64,000 bases of DNA from Bacteroidales bacterium (GTDB lineage: Bacteria; Bacteroidota; Bacteroidia; Bacteroidales; ML635J-15): positions 124,001-188,000 of the forward strand of contig JAFZRE010000023.1 in the NCBI GenBank assembly GCA_017620015.1, in the 5' to 3' direction. Of the stretch, positions 18,228 through 26,655 are shown one piece after another. Every line of letters starts with the position of its first letter. Position 1 is the stretch's first letter. The position numbers and the translations under genes were made by a program. Under the pieces are notes generated by a model. It saw only the letters and a program-made list of their open reading frames with translations. It was not told where the DNA came from and ran no database searches.

Positions 18228-18773
18228 CTATTTTTTCAAATCTATTTCCTTGAGCCACTTGGCAATATCATCGTCGGACGAAGCAACGCTCGACCCACTG
18301 AATACGCCAGATTTCAAGAACTTGGCATTTTCTGACAACTTGCGCATATCGGATTCACAACGCGAAAGCCCGCCACCACCGTGGGTAACAAACAAAGCAA
18401 CTTTCTTTCCTTCAAAATTGTTTTCAGACAAAAAAGTTGCCACAGGTGGGGCTATCGTACTGCACCAGTTTGGCGTACCGATGAGAATCACATCGTAATC
18501 ATTCATATTTTCCACTTTGGTCTTTATTGCAGGCTTGAAACCTTCCTTTGTCTCCTTACGAGCCTGAGCTACGCATTCCGAATAGTCGGTCGGATAAGCT
18601 GTCTCTGGGACAATTCCCACAAGGTCAGCACCAAGCTGAGTCTTTATCTTTTCGGCAACTACGCGAGTATTTCCTCCCCACGAATAATAAACAACCAGAA
18701 CCTTATTGTTCTGCGAATTTGCAACCATTGTTGTCATAATGAATAAAACTACCGTAAATAATATATGTTTCAT
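18228..18773 (-). CDS. Exported flavodoxin-fold protein
   Basis: A 181-residue flavodoxin-like protein. The FMN phosphate loop YYSWGGNTRVVAEKI and the GTPNWCSTIAPPV and THGGGGLSRCESDM loops match the flavodoxin_4 type. Unlike classic flavodoxins it has a signal peptide (HILFTVVLFIMTTMVANS), so it should work in the periplasm. The start at 18773 is chosen for this signal; an in-frame ATG at 18803 would overlap the upstream gene. Redox partner unknown; neighbours are an MFS transporter and an unknown gene. Confidence 0.85.
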   Translation of the reverse strand: MKHILFTVVLFIMTTMVANSQNNKVLVVYYSWGGNTRVVAEKIKTQLGADLVGIVPETAYPTDYSECVAQARKETKEGFKPAIKTKVENMNDYDVILIGTPNWCSTIAPPVATFLSENNFEGKKVALFVTHGGGGLSRCESDMRKLSENAKFLKSGVFSGSSVASSDDDIAKWLKEIDLKK

Positions 18774-18795
18774 TGAAAGAGTTTTACAAACTTTG

Positions 18796-19269
18796 TTATT
18801 CAATTTCCCCAGCCGACAATTTTTTCAACTTCACCTTGTCCTCGTTGATGAGACGGATGAGGATGCCAACGGCTTTTTCTGTGTCGTTGAGGAGATTGCC
18901 GATGTATATTTCGGTAATTTCATCTTTTTCAACGAGATGTTGGTCAGATGCGCCACTTTTTAAAGCAACGCTGCAAGTTGGAGTCAATGTGTGAACTATT
19001 GAGGTGCGCAGTTGGTAATAGAGGAAACTTTTGCGGTTTGCTTTCGAGTATTTTATTGGGAACAGCTTGTAAATCGCTGTGTTGAAGCGGTTTGCCGACT
19101 GTTCGCGCGAACGCATTGGCTTTGCGTCGAAATAGCTGCCCATAATTTCAATAAGTTGCGACATTACAAGTGTTGCGACTGCGGTATGTCCTTCAGCGAC
19201 AAGACTTTTTGCTTGGTTTAGTATTCCGTTCAGAAAATCAATATGTTCTTCCTTGGTGGTTATCTGCAT
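18796..19269 (-). CDS. Unrecognised cytoplasmic helical protein
   Basis: I do not recognise this 157-residue protein. It has no signal peptide or membrane helix and is predicted mostly helical. The stretch FLYYQLRTSIVHTLTP, with R-x-x-x-x-H, loosely resembles the HEPN R-x4-6-H motif, but this is weak. It sits between the HhH barrel gene (2-base gap upstream) and the flavodoxin gene, so it is translated as part of that operon. Confidence 0.6.
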   Translation of the reverse strand: MQITTKEEHIDFLNGILNQAKSLVAEGHTAVATLVMSQLIEIMGSYFDAKPMRSREQSANRFNTAIYKLFPIKYSKANRKSFLYYQLRTSIVHTLTPTCSVALKSGASDQHLVEKDEITEIYIGNLLNDTEKAVGILIRLINEDKVKLKKLSAGEIE

Positions 19270-19271
19270 GG

Positions 19272-21353
19272 TTAGAATTTCAGTCTGAATTGCAGTTTTA
19301 CTTCGGTTCTGTTTGGACCTTGGATTTCATCTAGTCCTGAGCCGAGAACGGTCTTGTCGGCATAATATGAGTTGGCAATTCTGAACCACAGGTCGATGTT
19401 GTCGGTGACATCGTATTTTACGACAAGTGCCAAGCGTGTGCCACGACCGTAGAACATTGGAACGGTAAATGCGTAAAGTACATCCTGTTCGTATGCGTAA
19501 ATCCTTGAATTATAGTCTTGTGTGTCGAATAATGCGATTCTCGCGGTGAATGTGAGCGGAAGTTTTGCCGGCTTGTATTGGATGTCTTCGCAGACGAGGA
19601 AGCCCCAGCTTGTGCTGTCGGGACGATGGTAGCGTGAAACTTCTATGCGGCTCTTCAGTTTCCATTCGTCATTGGGCGTAATGTTGAGTTGATATCTGTA
19701 TTTAGATGTGTTATAGTTGATTAGCTCCTTAATGTTGGTATCGTCGGTGGAATTTTTCTGTTTGGTTTCGTATTTAGCACGAAGTATCATTTCGATGTTG
19801 CGCTTTGGCGTATAGGTGGCTTCGGCAGTCCATTCGTGACCTGTTGATGGGGCGTTTACTCCGTATTTCAACCACGGGAATTTCCAACTGTCGAAATATA
19901 AGTTCAGACGCAGATGTTTTACAGGAAGTATCTCTGCTCCAATGTATAAGCCCGATTCGTTGTAGGTCTTGTTGCCTTCCGAGAATCCCTGTGCGTACAT
20001 ATTTTGGTATTTGGGGCTGTAGTAGCGGTACAGAGCCGACATCTTGAATTCGGGCACAAAGTCGATTGTTGCGCCGTCAACCGTAGCGATGCCACCATTT
20101 GGACTCATTGATGTTTCGCCGAAGATGTTTATTTTGTGGAGATTGAGAAGGTAGTCAACGCCAAGGTTGAAATTAGATTTGCCGTTGAAATTGAAATATT
20201 CGTAGGCTCTGTCGTTGGTGTTCAATGGGTTGGAGTAGGAATAATAAACGCCGGTTGCACCAATTTTCAGTTTGTTGCCCTGCCAAGTTACATTTCCACC
20301 TGTTACAAATTCCTTGATGGTGTGTCGTTTGGCAATTTCGTTCGGTGTACGATGATAGCCAGTCTCAAGGAAACTTGTCACAAGGTCTTCTTCTTCGGTT
20401 AGCGTGTCGGCTTCGGCGATTCCTGCATCAAGCGACTTGTACGATACGAATTCTGTGATTGTGAAGTCCTTGAGTTTTATTGTTGCAGCCTCTCCGCGCA
20501 TAAATGCCGACTCGTTTGCCGACGAGTACTTGTCAACCAGACGAGGCTTCTTTATTACGCCTTCTACGCCAGAGCCTTTGCCGAAGCTCATGCCAGTCCA
20601 CATTGTAAGACCCTGTCCGAACTGTGCAACATAGTCGCCGACGATAACTTTTTTCAAGATGCCGATGTCGCCAAGCATAAAATGCGCCGAATAAAAGTCG
20701 AAGCCGTACTTTTGTGCGCCACGGAAAAATTGTTCGCCCTCATCCTTTTCGGCAGTAAAACCATAGGAAATATTTTTCTTGTACGAATAGTTGTATTTCA
20801 GGTAATACTTGTCTGGCGAACCCAAATATCTAGATTTGTCGGGTTTTATTGCAAGAATGCTGTCGGATATGTTGTAGCCGGCCTTTTTTTGTAATGTTCG
20901 CTGGTAACGACCAAGAACCGTGTGGTGTCCGTAGGTAAATATTTTTTTCCAATTGGTTTTTGCCTTTGGCTTTTCTGTGCCAATTGTGACGAAAGGGTAG
21001 AGGTATTTCATTGTAAGTTCGTCGAGACCTTCGACGAATGCCAATTCGTATATTGTCTTGAATCCGTTGTATTTTGTTCTGTATCTGATTATTGAATAGA
21101 TTTGATATTCGTTTAGGAACAAAATTTCGCGAAATTCTTCAGCAGTGGCAGTGTTAAGGTCGAGAGGATTTTCGGCAAGGATTTCAAGGTTGTTGAAAAG
21201 CGTAGTGTAGTCGAGTTCGTCGTCGGTATTTTCGGCGATTTCTTCCACAATGTCCTGAAGGACAACGGAATTTTCGACCTGGGCCGATAGGTTTGCCGTG
21301 CAGAAAATGAATGCGACAGCCGCAAAATATTTCAGCAAGGACTTAGAACTCAT
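19272..21353 (-). CDS. Helix-hairpin-helix outer-membrane barrel protein
   Basis: A 693-residue exported protein. Signal peptide (LLKYFAAVAFIFCTANLSAQ), then tandem helix-hairpin-helix/ComEA-like segments (PLDLNTATAEEFREILFLNEYQ and KYNGFKTIYELAFVEGLDEL) at residues about 55-115, then a large beta-rich domain of about 550 residues with alternating aromatic strands to the C-terminus, like an outer-membrane barrel. The pairing of HhH with a barrel recurs in Bacteroidota next to PorV-like genes; here it overlaps the PorV-like gene by 11 bases. Function unknown. Confidence 0.78.
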   Translation of the reverse strand: MSSKSLLKYFAAVAFIFCTANLSAQVENSVVLQDIVEEIAENTDDELDYTTLFNNLEILAENPLDLNTATAEEFREILFLNEYQIYSIIRYRTKYNGFKTIYELAFVEGLDELTMKYLYPFVTIGTEKPKAKTNWKKIFTYGHHTVLGRYQRTLQKKAGYNISDSILAIKPDKSRYLGSPDKYYLKYNYSYKKNISYGFTAEKDEGEQFFRGAQKYGFDFYSAHFMLGDIGILKKVIVGDYVAQFGQGLTMWTGMSFGKGSGVEGVIKKPRLVDKYSSANESAFMRGEAATIKLKDFTITEFVSYKSLDAGIAEADTLTEEEDLVTSFLETGYHRTPNEIAKRHTIKEFVTGGNVTWQGNKLKIGATGVYYSYSNPLNTNDRAYEYFNFNGKSNFNLGVDYLLNLHKINIFGETSMSPNGGIATVDGATIDFVPEFKMSALYRYYSPKYQNMYAQGFSEGNKTYNESGLYIGAEILPVKHLRLNLYFDSWKFPWLKYGVNAPSTGHEWTAEATYTPKRNIEMILRAKYETKQKNSTDDTNIKELINYNTSKYRYQLNITPNDEWKLKSRIEVSRYHRPDSTSWGFLVCEDIQYKPAKLPLTFTARIALFDTQDYNSRIYAYEQDVLYAFTVPMFYGRGTRLALVVKYDVTDNIDLWFRIANSYYADKTVLGSGLDEIQGPNRTEVKLQFRLKF

Positions 21354-22167
21354 ATTGTACCGATATTTTTGGACTTAGTCCAAGAATCTGATGGTATGCG
21401 AATGCGAGGTCGATTGTAGCACCTGCAATTTTGTATCCAAGTCCGACCGAATATTCAATCGGCAGCATCGAAATGCCGGCGCGGAACGAGAAATGCTTGC
21501 GGAGTGTATATTCAATTCCGCCCTTGAAAATCGGGGTGTAGCCGTTTATCGATTTTCCAGTTTCAACGGCAAGCAGCAATGCGTCGCTGAATAGGTAGGA
21601 GAGGCCTAACTTCATGGTTACAGGCATTTTCATGTCCCTATTCTCAAAAAATGAGACATTTACTGGGTTGAAAACATACACGCCGATTGCGAAGTTTTTC
21701 ACAGGTTGCGAATAAAGTCCAAGTTCGAAGGTCATACCGTTGGCGCGTCCGTAGTATTCGGCTTGCGAAAGATGCAGGTAGTTGATGTTCAGACCCATAT
21801 ACAGGTTAGTGAACAATTGCTGCGAGTATCCGATGGTGGCGCGGCTGTATTGGTAGTATTTGTACCCGTAGTGGCATACACCGACGGAAATATTTCCCGA
21901 CTTGTGTACAGGCATCTGGAATGCGAGTGCGCCGTAGCCGGTTTGTTTCAGCAGGAAGCGGTTTTCGTAGTATAAGCCAGCGCTGATTTTGTTCAGTCGG
22001 CAGGTTGCTGCAGGGTTATTGAAGACAGCCCAAGTGTCGCGTATTGTTGTCGATGTGTTGCCTATGCCGGCACTGCGAGCGCCTGCGTTGTTGGTCTCGA
22101 TTTGCGCCGAGGCGAAAACCGAGATAGCTATAGCAAGCAATGTCAATATGGCAACCTTGAATTTCAT
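21343..22167 (-). CDS. PorV/PorQ-like outer-membrane barrel protein
   Basis: A 274-residue barrel protein with signal peptide (LTLLAIAISVFASAQ). The start of the mature part, NAGARSAGIGNTSTTIRDTWAVFNNPAA, follows the G-A-R-x-x-x-M/I-G-x-x-x-x-x-x-D-x-x-x-x-x-x-N-P-A signature of PorV/PorQ/UPF0164 family barrels linked to T9SS. The gene starts within the purE stop codon (TAATG) and overlaps the next gene by 11 bases, indicating tight translational coupling. A T9SS role is inference; many paralogues exist. Confidence 0.75.
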   Translation of the reverse strand: MKFKVAILTLLAIAISVFASAQIETNNAGARSAGIGNTSTTIRDTWAVFNNPAATCRLNKISAGLYYENRFLLKQTGYGALAFQMPVHKSGNISVGVCHYGYKYYQYSRATIGYSQQLFTNLYMGLNINYLHLSQAEYYGRANGMTFELGLYSQPVKNFAIGVYVFNPVNVSFFENRDMKMPVTMKLGLSYLFSDALLLAVETGKSINGYTPIFKGGIEYTLRKHFSFRAGISMLPIEYSVGLGYKIAGATIDLAFAYHQILGLSPKISVQYEF

Positions 22168-22673
22168 TATATTACGCGGTATTCGAACTTGTATTCTTCC
22201 AGTTCCTTGTTTGCCTTGACGATTTTCTGCTTCAGGTTTTCCTTGAATTCAACAAGTTTCTGTGCAATCTCTGCATCACCTGTTGCGAGCATCTGGGCGG
22301 CGAGAATTGCTGCATTCTGAGCTCCGTTTACAGCTACTGTTGCAACGGGGATTCCTGGAGGCATCTGCACAATTGCAAGAAGTGCGTCCATTCCGTCGAA
22401 GCTTGCGTTAATTGGAACGCCGATGACAGGAATAGGAGTTACGGCGGCAATGACACCGCAGAGGTGGGCGGCCATTCCTGCGCCTGCAATTATGACCTTG
22501 ATTCCGCGTGGAGCGGCTTCGCGGGCGAATTTTTCAACTTCGTCGGGGGTGCGGTGTGCCGACAATGCGTTTATCTCAAACGGAATCTTGAATTCGTTGA
22601 GTTGGTTGGCGGCCTTTTCCATAACTTTCCAGTCTGATGCCGACCCCATGATGATGCTAACTATTGGTTTCAT
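22167..22673 (-). CDS. purE: N5-carboxyaminoimidazole ribonucleotide mutase
   Basis: PurE class I converts N5-CAIR to CAIR in purine synthesis. The 168-residue protein has the family start IIMGSASDWKVMEKAANQL, the active-site stretch ALSAHRTPDEV, and GAGMAAHLCGVIAA with PVIGVPINASFDGMDALLAI. It opens a run of seven leftward genes (to 16493), oddly coupled with envelope proteins. It is separated from secG by 93 bases holding a probable terminator. Confidence 0.95.
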   Translation of the reverse strand: MKPIVSIIMGSASDWKVMEKAANQLNEFKIPFEINALSAHRTPDEVEKFAREAAPRGIKVIIAGAGMAAHLCGVIAAVTPIPVIGVPINASFDGMDALLAIVQMPPGIPVATVAVNGAQNAAILAAQMLATGDAEIAQKLVEFKENLKQKIVKANKELEEYKFEYRVI

Positions 22674-22701
22674 AATCTGATAAATTTTACATTAACAAAA
22701 A

Positions 22702-22737
22702 GAGCCTACCCCCAACAAATTGGTCGGAAGCAGGCAT
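22702..22737 (-). terminator. Probable terminator after secG
   Basis: On the minus strand a GC-rich imperfect hairpin (GCCT...CCAA-TTTG-TTGG...AGGC) is followed by TCTTTTTG. The stem has internal mismatches, so efficiency is uncertain. Confidence 0.5.
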
Positions 22738-22766
22738 TTTTAAGAAATGTGTCTCTTTGTTCGCAA

Positions 22767-23096
22767 TTATTCGGCAGTGGCTTCTGCTCCTGCATTAGCT
22801 GCGTCTTCGGCAGCTGCATCTTCTGCTGCTGCTTCCTGAGTCTGTTCTGTCTTAGGCGCATCATTTTTCTTCTCGTGAGGAATAGTGAAGCTGGCTGCAA
22901 GGCAGAAAACTGCAAGGCATATAGCCAAAGTCCAAGTTGCTTTTTCCAGAAAATCGGTGGTCTTCTTAACGCCCATTACCTGATTTCCCTGGCTGAAATT
23001 GGATGCCAGACCGCCGCCTTTACTGTTCTGTACTAACACGACTAATATCAGCAATACTGCGCATATTAGAATCATTACAGAGAAAAAACTATACAT
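22767..23096 (-). CDS. secG: Preprotein translocase subunit SecG
   Basis: SecG is the small helper subunit of the SecYEG channel. The 109-residue protein has two membrane helices (MILICAVLLILVVLVQNSKGGGL and WTLAICLAVFCLAASF) joined by the typical VQNSKGGGLASNFS and TDFLEKATW segments. A C-terminal acidic, alanine-rich tail (repeats of AAAEDAAAED) is a common lineage-specific extension. It lies 6 bases after the repeat-rich TPR-like gene. Confidence 0.94.
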   Translation of the reverse strand: MYSFFSVMILICAVLLILVVLVQNSKGGGLASNFSQGNQVMGVKKTTDFLEKATWTLAICLAVFCLAASFTIPHEKKNDAPKTEQTQEAAAEDAAAEDAANAGAEATAE

Positions 23097-23102
23097 AACT
23101 TT

Positions 23103-24626
23103 TTATTTATTTATTAAACGTTTAACATATTCAATTTGGGTCGCAAAGTAAGCACTTTTTTCTGGATATTTCAAATATAATTTTTCATAAGTTGTCAACG
23201 CCTTTTCAAGGAGTCCCTGCTTGATGTAAATCTTTGCCAGTTTTTCGCTGAACAATTCTTCGTCCTCCAGTAACGATTCTGTTGATAACTTGCTGTCGCT
23301 GTGGTAGTTCTTTATCGGTACAATCTTTGCTTCGGATACAAGGAACTGGTCGATTAGGTTCATTTTCTGGCGTTTGCTTGAATGTGTTTTGGGCTTATCT
23401 TCGAGTGGTTTTTCTGCAATTACTTCTTGTCCTATTGGTTGCTCAATGACATTTTCTTCCTTAGACGATGCTTGTTTTTCTGCATTTACACCGAAATCGA
23501 TTTTAATGTTTGCACTTCCGTCGGAGAATGTGATGTTTGCATTTATGCCTAGGGACTGCAATTGCTTTTCGATGGCTTCTTTTATTTGCTGCTGGGATAT
23601 TTCTGGTTTAGGTGTGGGTACATTTTCTTCTTGTGGAGACGCAATGAATTGCGTCTGTACGGGGGTGAAATCTTCTTCTTGGGTTTCGGGTAGAGACACA
23701 AGGTTTTGTGTCTCTACGGTGTCTGTGTTTGCATCGTCGTATTGTGGTTGTTCGGGTTCTTGCGGAGACGCAATGGATTGCGTCTGTACGTCTTCTTCGG
23801 AATCGGATTGAGCCACAAGGTTTCGTGGCTCTACGGGGGATTCTGAATTTTTGTTTTCGGCAGATGCTGCAGAGGCTTTCGCTTTGCGCATTTCCTCCAT
23901 TTGCATTAAAATCCTGTCGGCAATGCTGAGGGGGGCGGTTGGCTCTGGTTCTTGCGGAGACGCAATAAATTGCGTCTGTACAGGCGTGAAATCTTCTTCT
24001 TGCGATTCAGGTTGTGACACAAGGTTTTGTGTCTCTACGGTGTCCGGATTTACATCGTCGGATTGTGGCTGTTCTGGTTCTTGGGGAGACGCAATGGATT
24101 GCGCCTGTTCGGGTGTGAAATCTTCCTCTTGCGATTCGGGTTGAGACACAAGGTTTTGTGTCTCAACGGTGTCTGGATTTGCATCGTCGGATTGTGGCTG
24201 TTCTGGTTCTTGGGGAGACGCAATGAATTGCGTATGTACAGGTGTGCAATCTTCTTCTTGTGATTCGGGTAGAGACACAAGGTTTTGTGTCTCTACGGTG
24301 TCTGGATTTGCATCGTCGGATTGTGGCTGTTCTGGTTCTTGGGGAGACGCAATGAGTTGCGTATGTACAGGTACAGGGGTGATTGTAGGAATATATGTTC
24401 CTTTCAGGAGGTCGTGCAGATGTTTGCGGTCGGATACGAAGGCGCTGGCTGTTTTCAGCTTGTTTTCGTAGCGAATGTCCTTTATTGCATGTAGGTTTTT
24501 GATGTACAGCACCCACGCCGACTGGAAATATGGGAATTCGTCGAGCATTGCCTTTATTTCGGGCAAAGTGTCGTTGTCGAGTAGCGATGGGTCGCTGATG
24601 TATTTTGCAAATGTTTCCTTGTTCAT
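23103..24626 (-). CDS. TPR-like protein with a central array of palindrome-encoded repeats
   Basis: A 507-residue protein with three parts. N-terminal 75 residues (FAKYISDPSLLDNDTLPEIK, FPYFQSAWVLYIKNLHAI) and the C-terminal TPR-like end (KLAKIYIKQGLLEKALTTYEKL) match the protein usually found between LptE and SecG in Bacteroidota. The middle (roughly residues 80-335) is a repeat of about 43 residues rich in Pro/Glu/Gln, alternating VETQNLVS and TQFIASPQEPEQ. These peptides come from 11 alternating DNA palindromes in frame (see findings). The product is probably cytoplasmic or membrane-associated; function unknown. Gaps of 1 and 6 bases to lptE and secG show one operon. Confidence 0.85.
   Translation of the reverse strand: MNKETFAKYISDPSLLDNDTLPEIKAMLDEFPYFQSAWVLYIKNLHAIKDIRYENKLKTASAFVSDRKHLHDLLKGTYIPTITPVPVHTQLIASPQEPEQPQSDDANPDTVETQNLVSLPESQEEDCTPVHTQFIASPQEPEQPQSDDANPDTVETQNLVSQPESQEEDFTPEQAQSIASPQEPEQPQSDDVNPDTVETQNLVSQPESQEEDFTPVQTQFIASPQEPEPTAPLSIADRILMQMEEMRKAKASAASAENKNSESPVEPRNLVAQSDSEEDVQTQSIASPQEPEQPQYDDANTDTVETQNLVSLPETQEEDFTPVQTQFIASPQEENVPTPKPEISQQQIKEAIEKQLQSLGINANITFSDGSANIKIDFGVNAEKQASSKEENVIEQPIGQEVIAEKPLEDKPKTHSSKRQKMNLIDQFLVSEAKIVPIKNYHSDSKLSTESLLEDEELFSEKLAKIYIKQGLLEKALTTYEKLYLKYPEKSAYFATQIEYVKRLINK
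23636..24370. repeat. Eleven in-frame palindromic repeats of two alternating types
   Basis: Type 1 has arms GAGACGCAAT/ATTGCGTCTC-like (starting at 23636, 23764, 23957, 24087, 24216 and 24344). Type 2 has GAGACACAA/TTGTGTCTC (23693, 23811, 24014, 24143 and 24271). They alternate strictly along the gene at about 50-75 base intervals. The copy at 23811 has compensating changes in both arms (GAGCCAC/GTGGCTC), which preserves the palindrome. Confidence 0.9.
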
Positions 24627-24627
24627 A

Positions 24628-25164
24628 TTACCAGTTGGCTACGGATTTGTTAAAAATGTCATCTACCAGTTCGTCGCAGATTTGCTGCATAAGTTCGCCT
24701 TCTACAGCCGAAAGGTTCTGCGAACTTTCGAAGTCGGCGTATCTTGAGAATGATGATTCGAAGCTCTTTGAAGGCTCGATGTTGTTTGTAAAACGTACCC
24801 TAACACCGATTGTCAGTCGTGTGAGTGCCGAGGTTTCGTTTCCCTGATATGCCTGTGCCGTCACGTTGTAATTTGTGATTTCACCTTCGAAATAGAGGTC
24901 ACCATTTTCGTTGACAAGATGCAAGCTTGTGGCGGTTAGGAACTTGTCCTTTAAGGTCTCGGTGAAAACGTTGCTAAGCGTAGGTTGCACGAGGCTTGCT
25001 CGGTTGGGAAAAAGTTCGACGGAAAAGGTCTTGGTGTCGGGGCTGATGTCGGCTCCTGTGAAAGAATAACCGCCCTTGCACGAAGCAAATGCTATGCACG
25101 ATGCGATTATTAATATAATATGTATTCTTCTAATTTTCAACTTTCGGCTTTCAATTTTGAACAT
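24628..25164 (-). CDS. lptE: LptE-family lipoprotein
   Basis: LptE is the lipoprotein plug that helps LptD assemble LPS at the outer membrane. The 178-residue protein has a lipoprotein signal (IHIILIIASCIAFASCKGGYSF, lipobox FASC) followed by GADISPDTKTFSVELFPNRA and the FTETLKDKF region typical of the Bacteroidota LptE family. It follows the sigma-54 activator gene by 6 bases and precedes the TPR-like gene by 1 base. The first start (25164) gives an extra basic stretch before the signal; a start nearer the hydrophobic part is not available as ATG. Confidence 0.88.
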   Translation of the reverse strand: MFKIESRKLKIRRIHIILIIASCIAFASCKGGYSFTGADISPDTKTFSVELFPNRASLVQPTLSNVFTETLKDKFLTATSLHLVNENGDLYFEGEITNYNVTAQAYQGNETSALTRLTIGVRVRFTNNIEPSKSFESSFSRYADFESSQNLSAVEGELMQQICDELVDDIFNKSVANW

Positions 25165-25170
25165 TCAACT

Positions 25171-26418
25171 TTATTTCGCTATTCCGTATTCTTTTATTTT
25201 TCTATATAGAGTTCTTTCCGAAATTCCAAGTTCTTCGGCAGCAAGTTTCCTTTTGTTGTTATTTTTTGCCAAAGCCTTTAGAATCAGGTCTTTTTCTTGG
25301 TCGGCAAGCGACAGAACCTCTTCGACGATTTCATCGCCAGACGATTGGCTTTGCTGGTGATACTGTACAGGTTCGCTGTACATTGGTGTGACTTGCGTAT
25401 TTATTTTCAGAGTGTCAGACAAGTCGGTAATTATGCGGTTGTCGTTATTGTTGAGCGAATACCTGATGTTCGGGTTCTGGTCGATAATGTCGTTGAGGAG
25501 GATTTTCATCTCATCCATTTCCTTTTTCAAGTCGAACAATACCTTGTATAGAATTTCGCGTTCGGTAGAGAAGTTGTGTGCCTGACCTCCATTATTAATT
25601 ATTGTCGGCAGTGATGTAGAATGTATATCTATAAGGTATCGCTTCAAGGTGTCGGCGGATATTGTTCGTTCCTTTTCGATTATTGAAATCTGGTCGGCGA
25701 CGTGTTTTAGTTCGCGTACGTTTCCTGGCCATCTGTAGTTTTCGAGTAGTGAGGTGGCTTCGGGAGAAAGCGATATGGCGGGCATATTGTACTTGTCGGC
25801 GAAGTCGCGTGCGAATTTTCTGAAAAGCAGATGTATGTCTTCCTTGCGTTCGCGCAATGGCGGTATTATTATAGGTACGGTGTTGAGGCGGTAGAAGAGG
25901 TCTTCGCGGAACTTGCCGTCGTTGATGCGTTCCTGCAGGTTCACGTTAGTGGCTGCAATGATTCTGACATCAGTCTTTTCTACTTTCGACGAGCCGACCT
26001 TCATAAATTCGCCCGATTCGAGAACACGTAGCAGACGGGCTTGCGTTGGCATAGGCAGTTCGGCAACCTCGTCGAGGAAGATTGTTCCGCCGTTTGCTTC
26101 CTCGAAATAGCCTTTGCGTTCGGTGATTGCATTTGTGAAAGCTCCCTTGACGTGACCAAAAAGTTCGGAATCGATTGTGCCTTCGGGGATAGCGCCGCAG
26201 TTTACTGCGATGTAGCTTTTCCCGGCACGACGGCTATACCTATGTATTATTTGTGGAATCTTTTCCTTTCCTGCGCCGCTTTCGCCAAGCACCAGCACCG
26301 ACAAATCGGTAACTGCAACCTGAACGGCTACGTTTATTGCACGGTTAAGTCCAGCTGAATTTCCTATTATTCCGCTGTTGGTCTTTATCTTCTGAATATC
26401 ATCTAAACTCAGTTCCAT
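25171..26418 (-). CDS. Sigma-54-interacting transcriptional activator
   Basis: A 415-residue enhancer-binding protein without a receiver domain: AAA+ ATPase from the N-terminus (Walker A GESGAGK at residues 45-51, Walker B TIFLDE at about 112-117, arginine region FREDLFYRLN) and a C-terminal Fis-type HTH (KLAAEELGISERTLYRKIKEYG). It uses ATP to open promoters bound by RNA polymerase with sigma-54. The loop that contacts sigma-54, normally GAFTGA, reads GAFTNA (residues 92-97). It leads the lptE-TPR-secG operon, an arrangement typical of Bacteroidota. Confidence 0.92.
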   Translation of the reverse strand: MELSLDDIQKIKTNSGIIGNSAGLNRAINVAVQVAVTDLSVLVLGESGAGKEKIPQIIHRYSRRAGKSYIAVNCGAIPEGTIDSELFGHVKGAFTNAITERKGYFEEANGGTIFLDEVAELPMPTQARLLRVLESGEFMKVGSSKVEKTDVRIIAATNVNLQERINDGKFREDLFYRLNTVPIIIPPLRERKEDIHLLFRKFARDFADKYNMPAISLSPEATSLLENYRWPGNVRELKHVADQISIIEKERTISADTLKRYLIDIHSTSLPTIINNGGQAHNFSTEREILYKVLFDLKKEMDEMKILLNDIIDQNPNIRYSLNNNDNRIITDLSDTLKINTQVTPMYSEPVQYHQQSQSSGDEIVEEVLSLADQEKDLILKALAKNNNKRKLAAEELGISERTLYRKIKEYGIAK

Positions 26419-26439
26419 TTCGTTCTGAAAATAAGTTTA

Positions 26440-26447
26440 CAAAGGTA
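26440..26447 (-). promoter_or_regulatory. -7 box for the sigma-54 activator operon
   Basis: The minus strand reads TACCTTTG (TAnnTTTG), 21 bases before the ATG at 26418. Upstream lie GTCATTTTGTCAG and a second GTCAG repeat (26467-26500), also seen upstream of ravA. Confidence 0.55.
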
Positions 26448-26513
26448 AGACATTTTTATGGAATATTGTCATTTTGTCAGTTTTTTTTGTTTGTGTCAGT
26501 TTTGGGGGAGAGG

Positions 26514-26548
26514 GTAAAAAGAACGTGCCCCGATTTGAGACACGTTCT
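26514..26548 (-). terminator. Terminator after viaA / nifJ-tail remnant
   Basis: AGAACGTG and CACGTTCT form an 8-bp stem around 13 bases; on the minus strand it is followed by a T run. It lies just beyond the nifJ-tail copy, in the same relative place as the terminator of the full nifJ gene. Confidence 0.75.
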
Positions 26549-26577
26549 GTATTTTGAAATAATCTGCCTCAAAATTA

Positions 26578-26655
26578 TTTCTCTTCGCTCAATCTCTTGT
26601 AGTCTTCGTAGCAGAGCTTTGCAAATTGTGAGGTGTTGGCGAAGAGTTCCTTTGA
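26578..26655 (-). pseudogene. Remnant copy of the nifJ 3' end
   Basis: Read on the minus strand this segment encodes KELFANTSQFAKLCYEDYKR followed by LSEEK and a stop. It matches the last 25 residues of the complete NifJ at 20 positions, and about 64 of 79 bases agree with 31010-31088. The viaA frame runs through it in a different register and stops inside it at 26589. It marks the left boundary of the ravA-viaA cassette. Confidence 0.85.

Noticed and set aside
23374..24494. Several plus-strand frames opposite the palindrome-rich gene
   Set aside because: Palindromes keep both strands open; the minus-strand frame continues the lptE-secG operon and has TPR-like ends.
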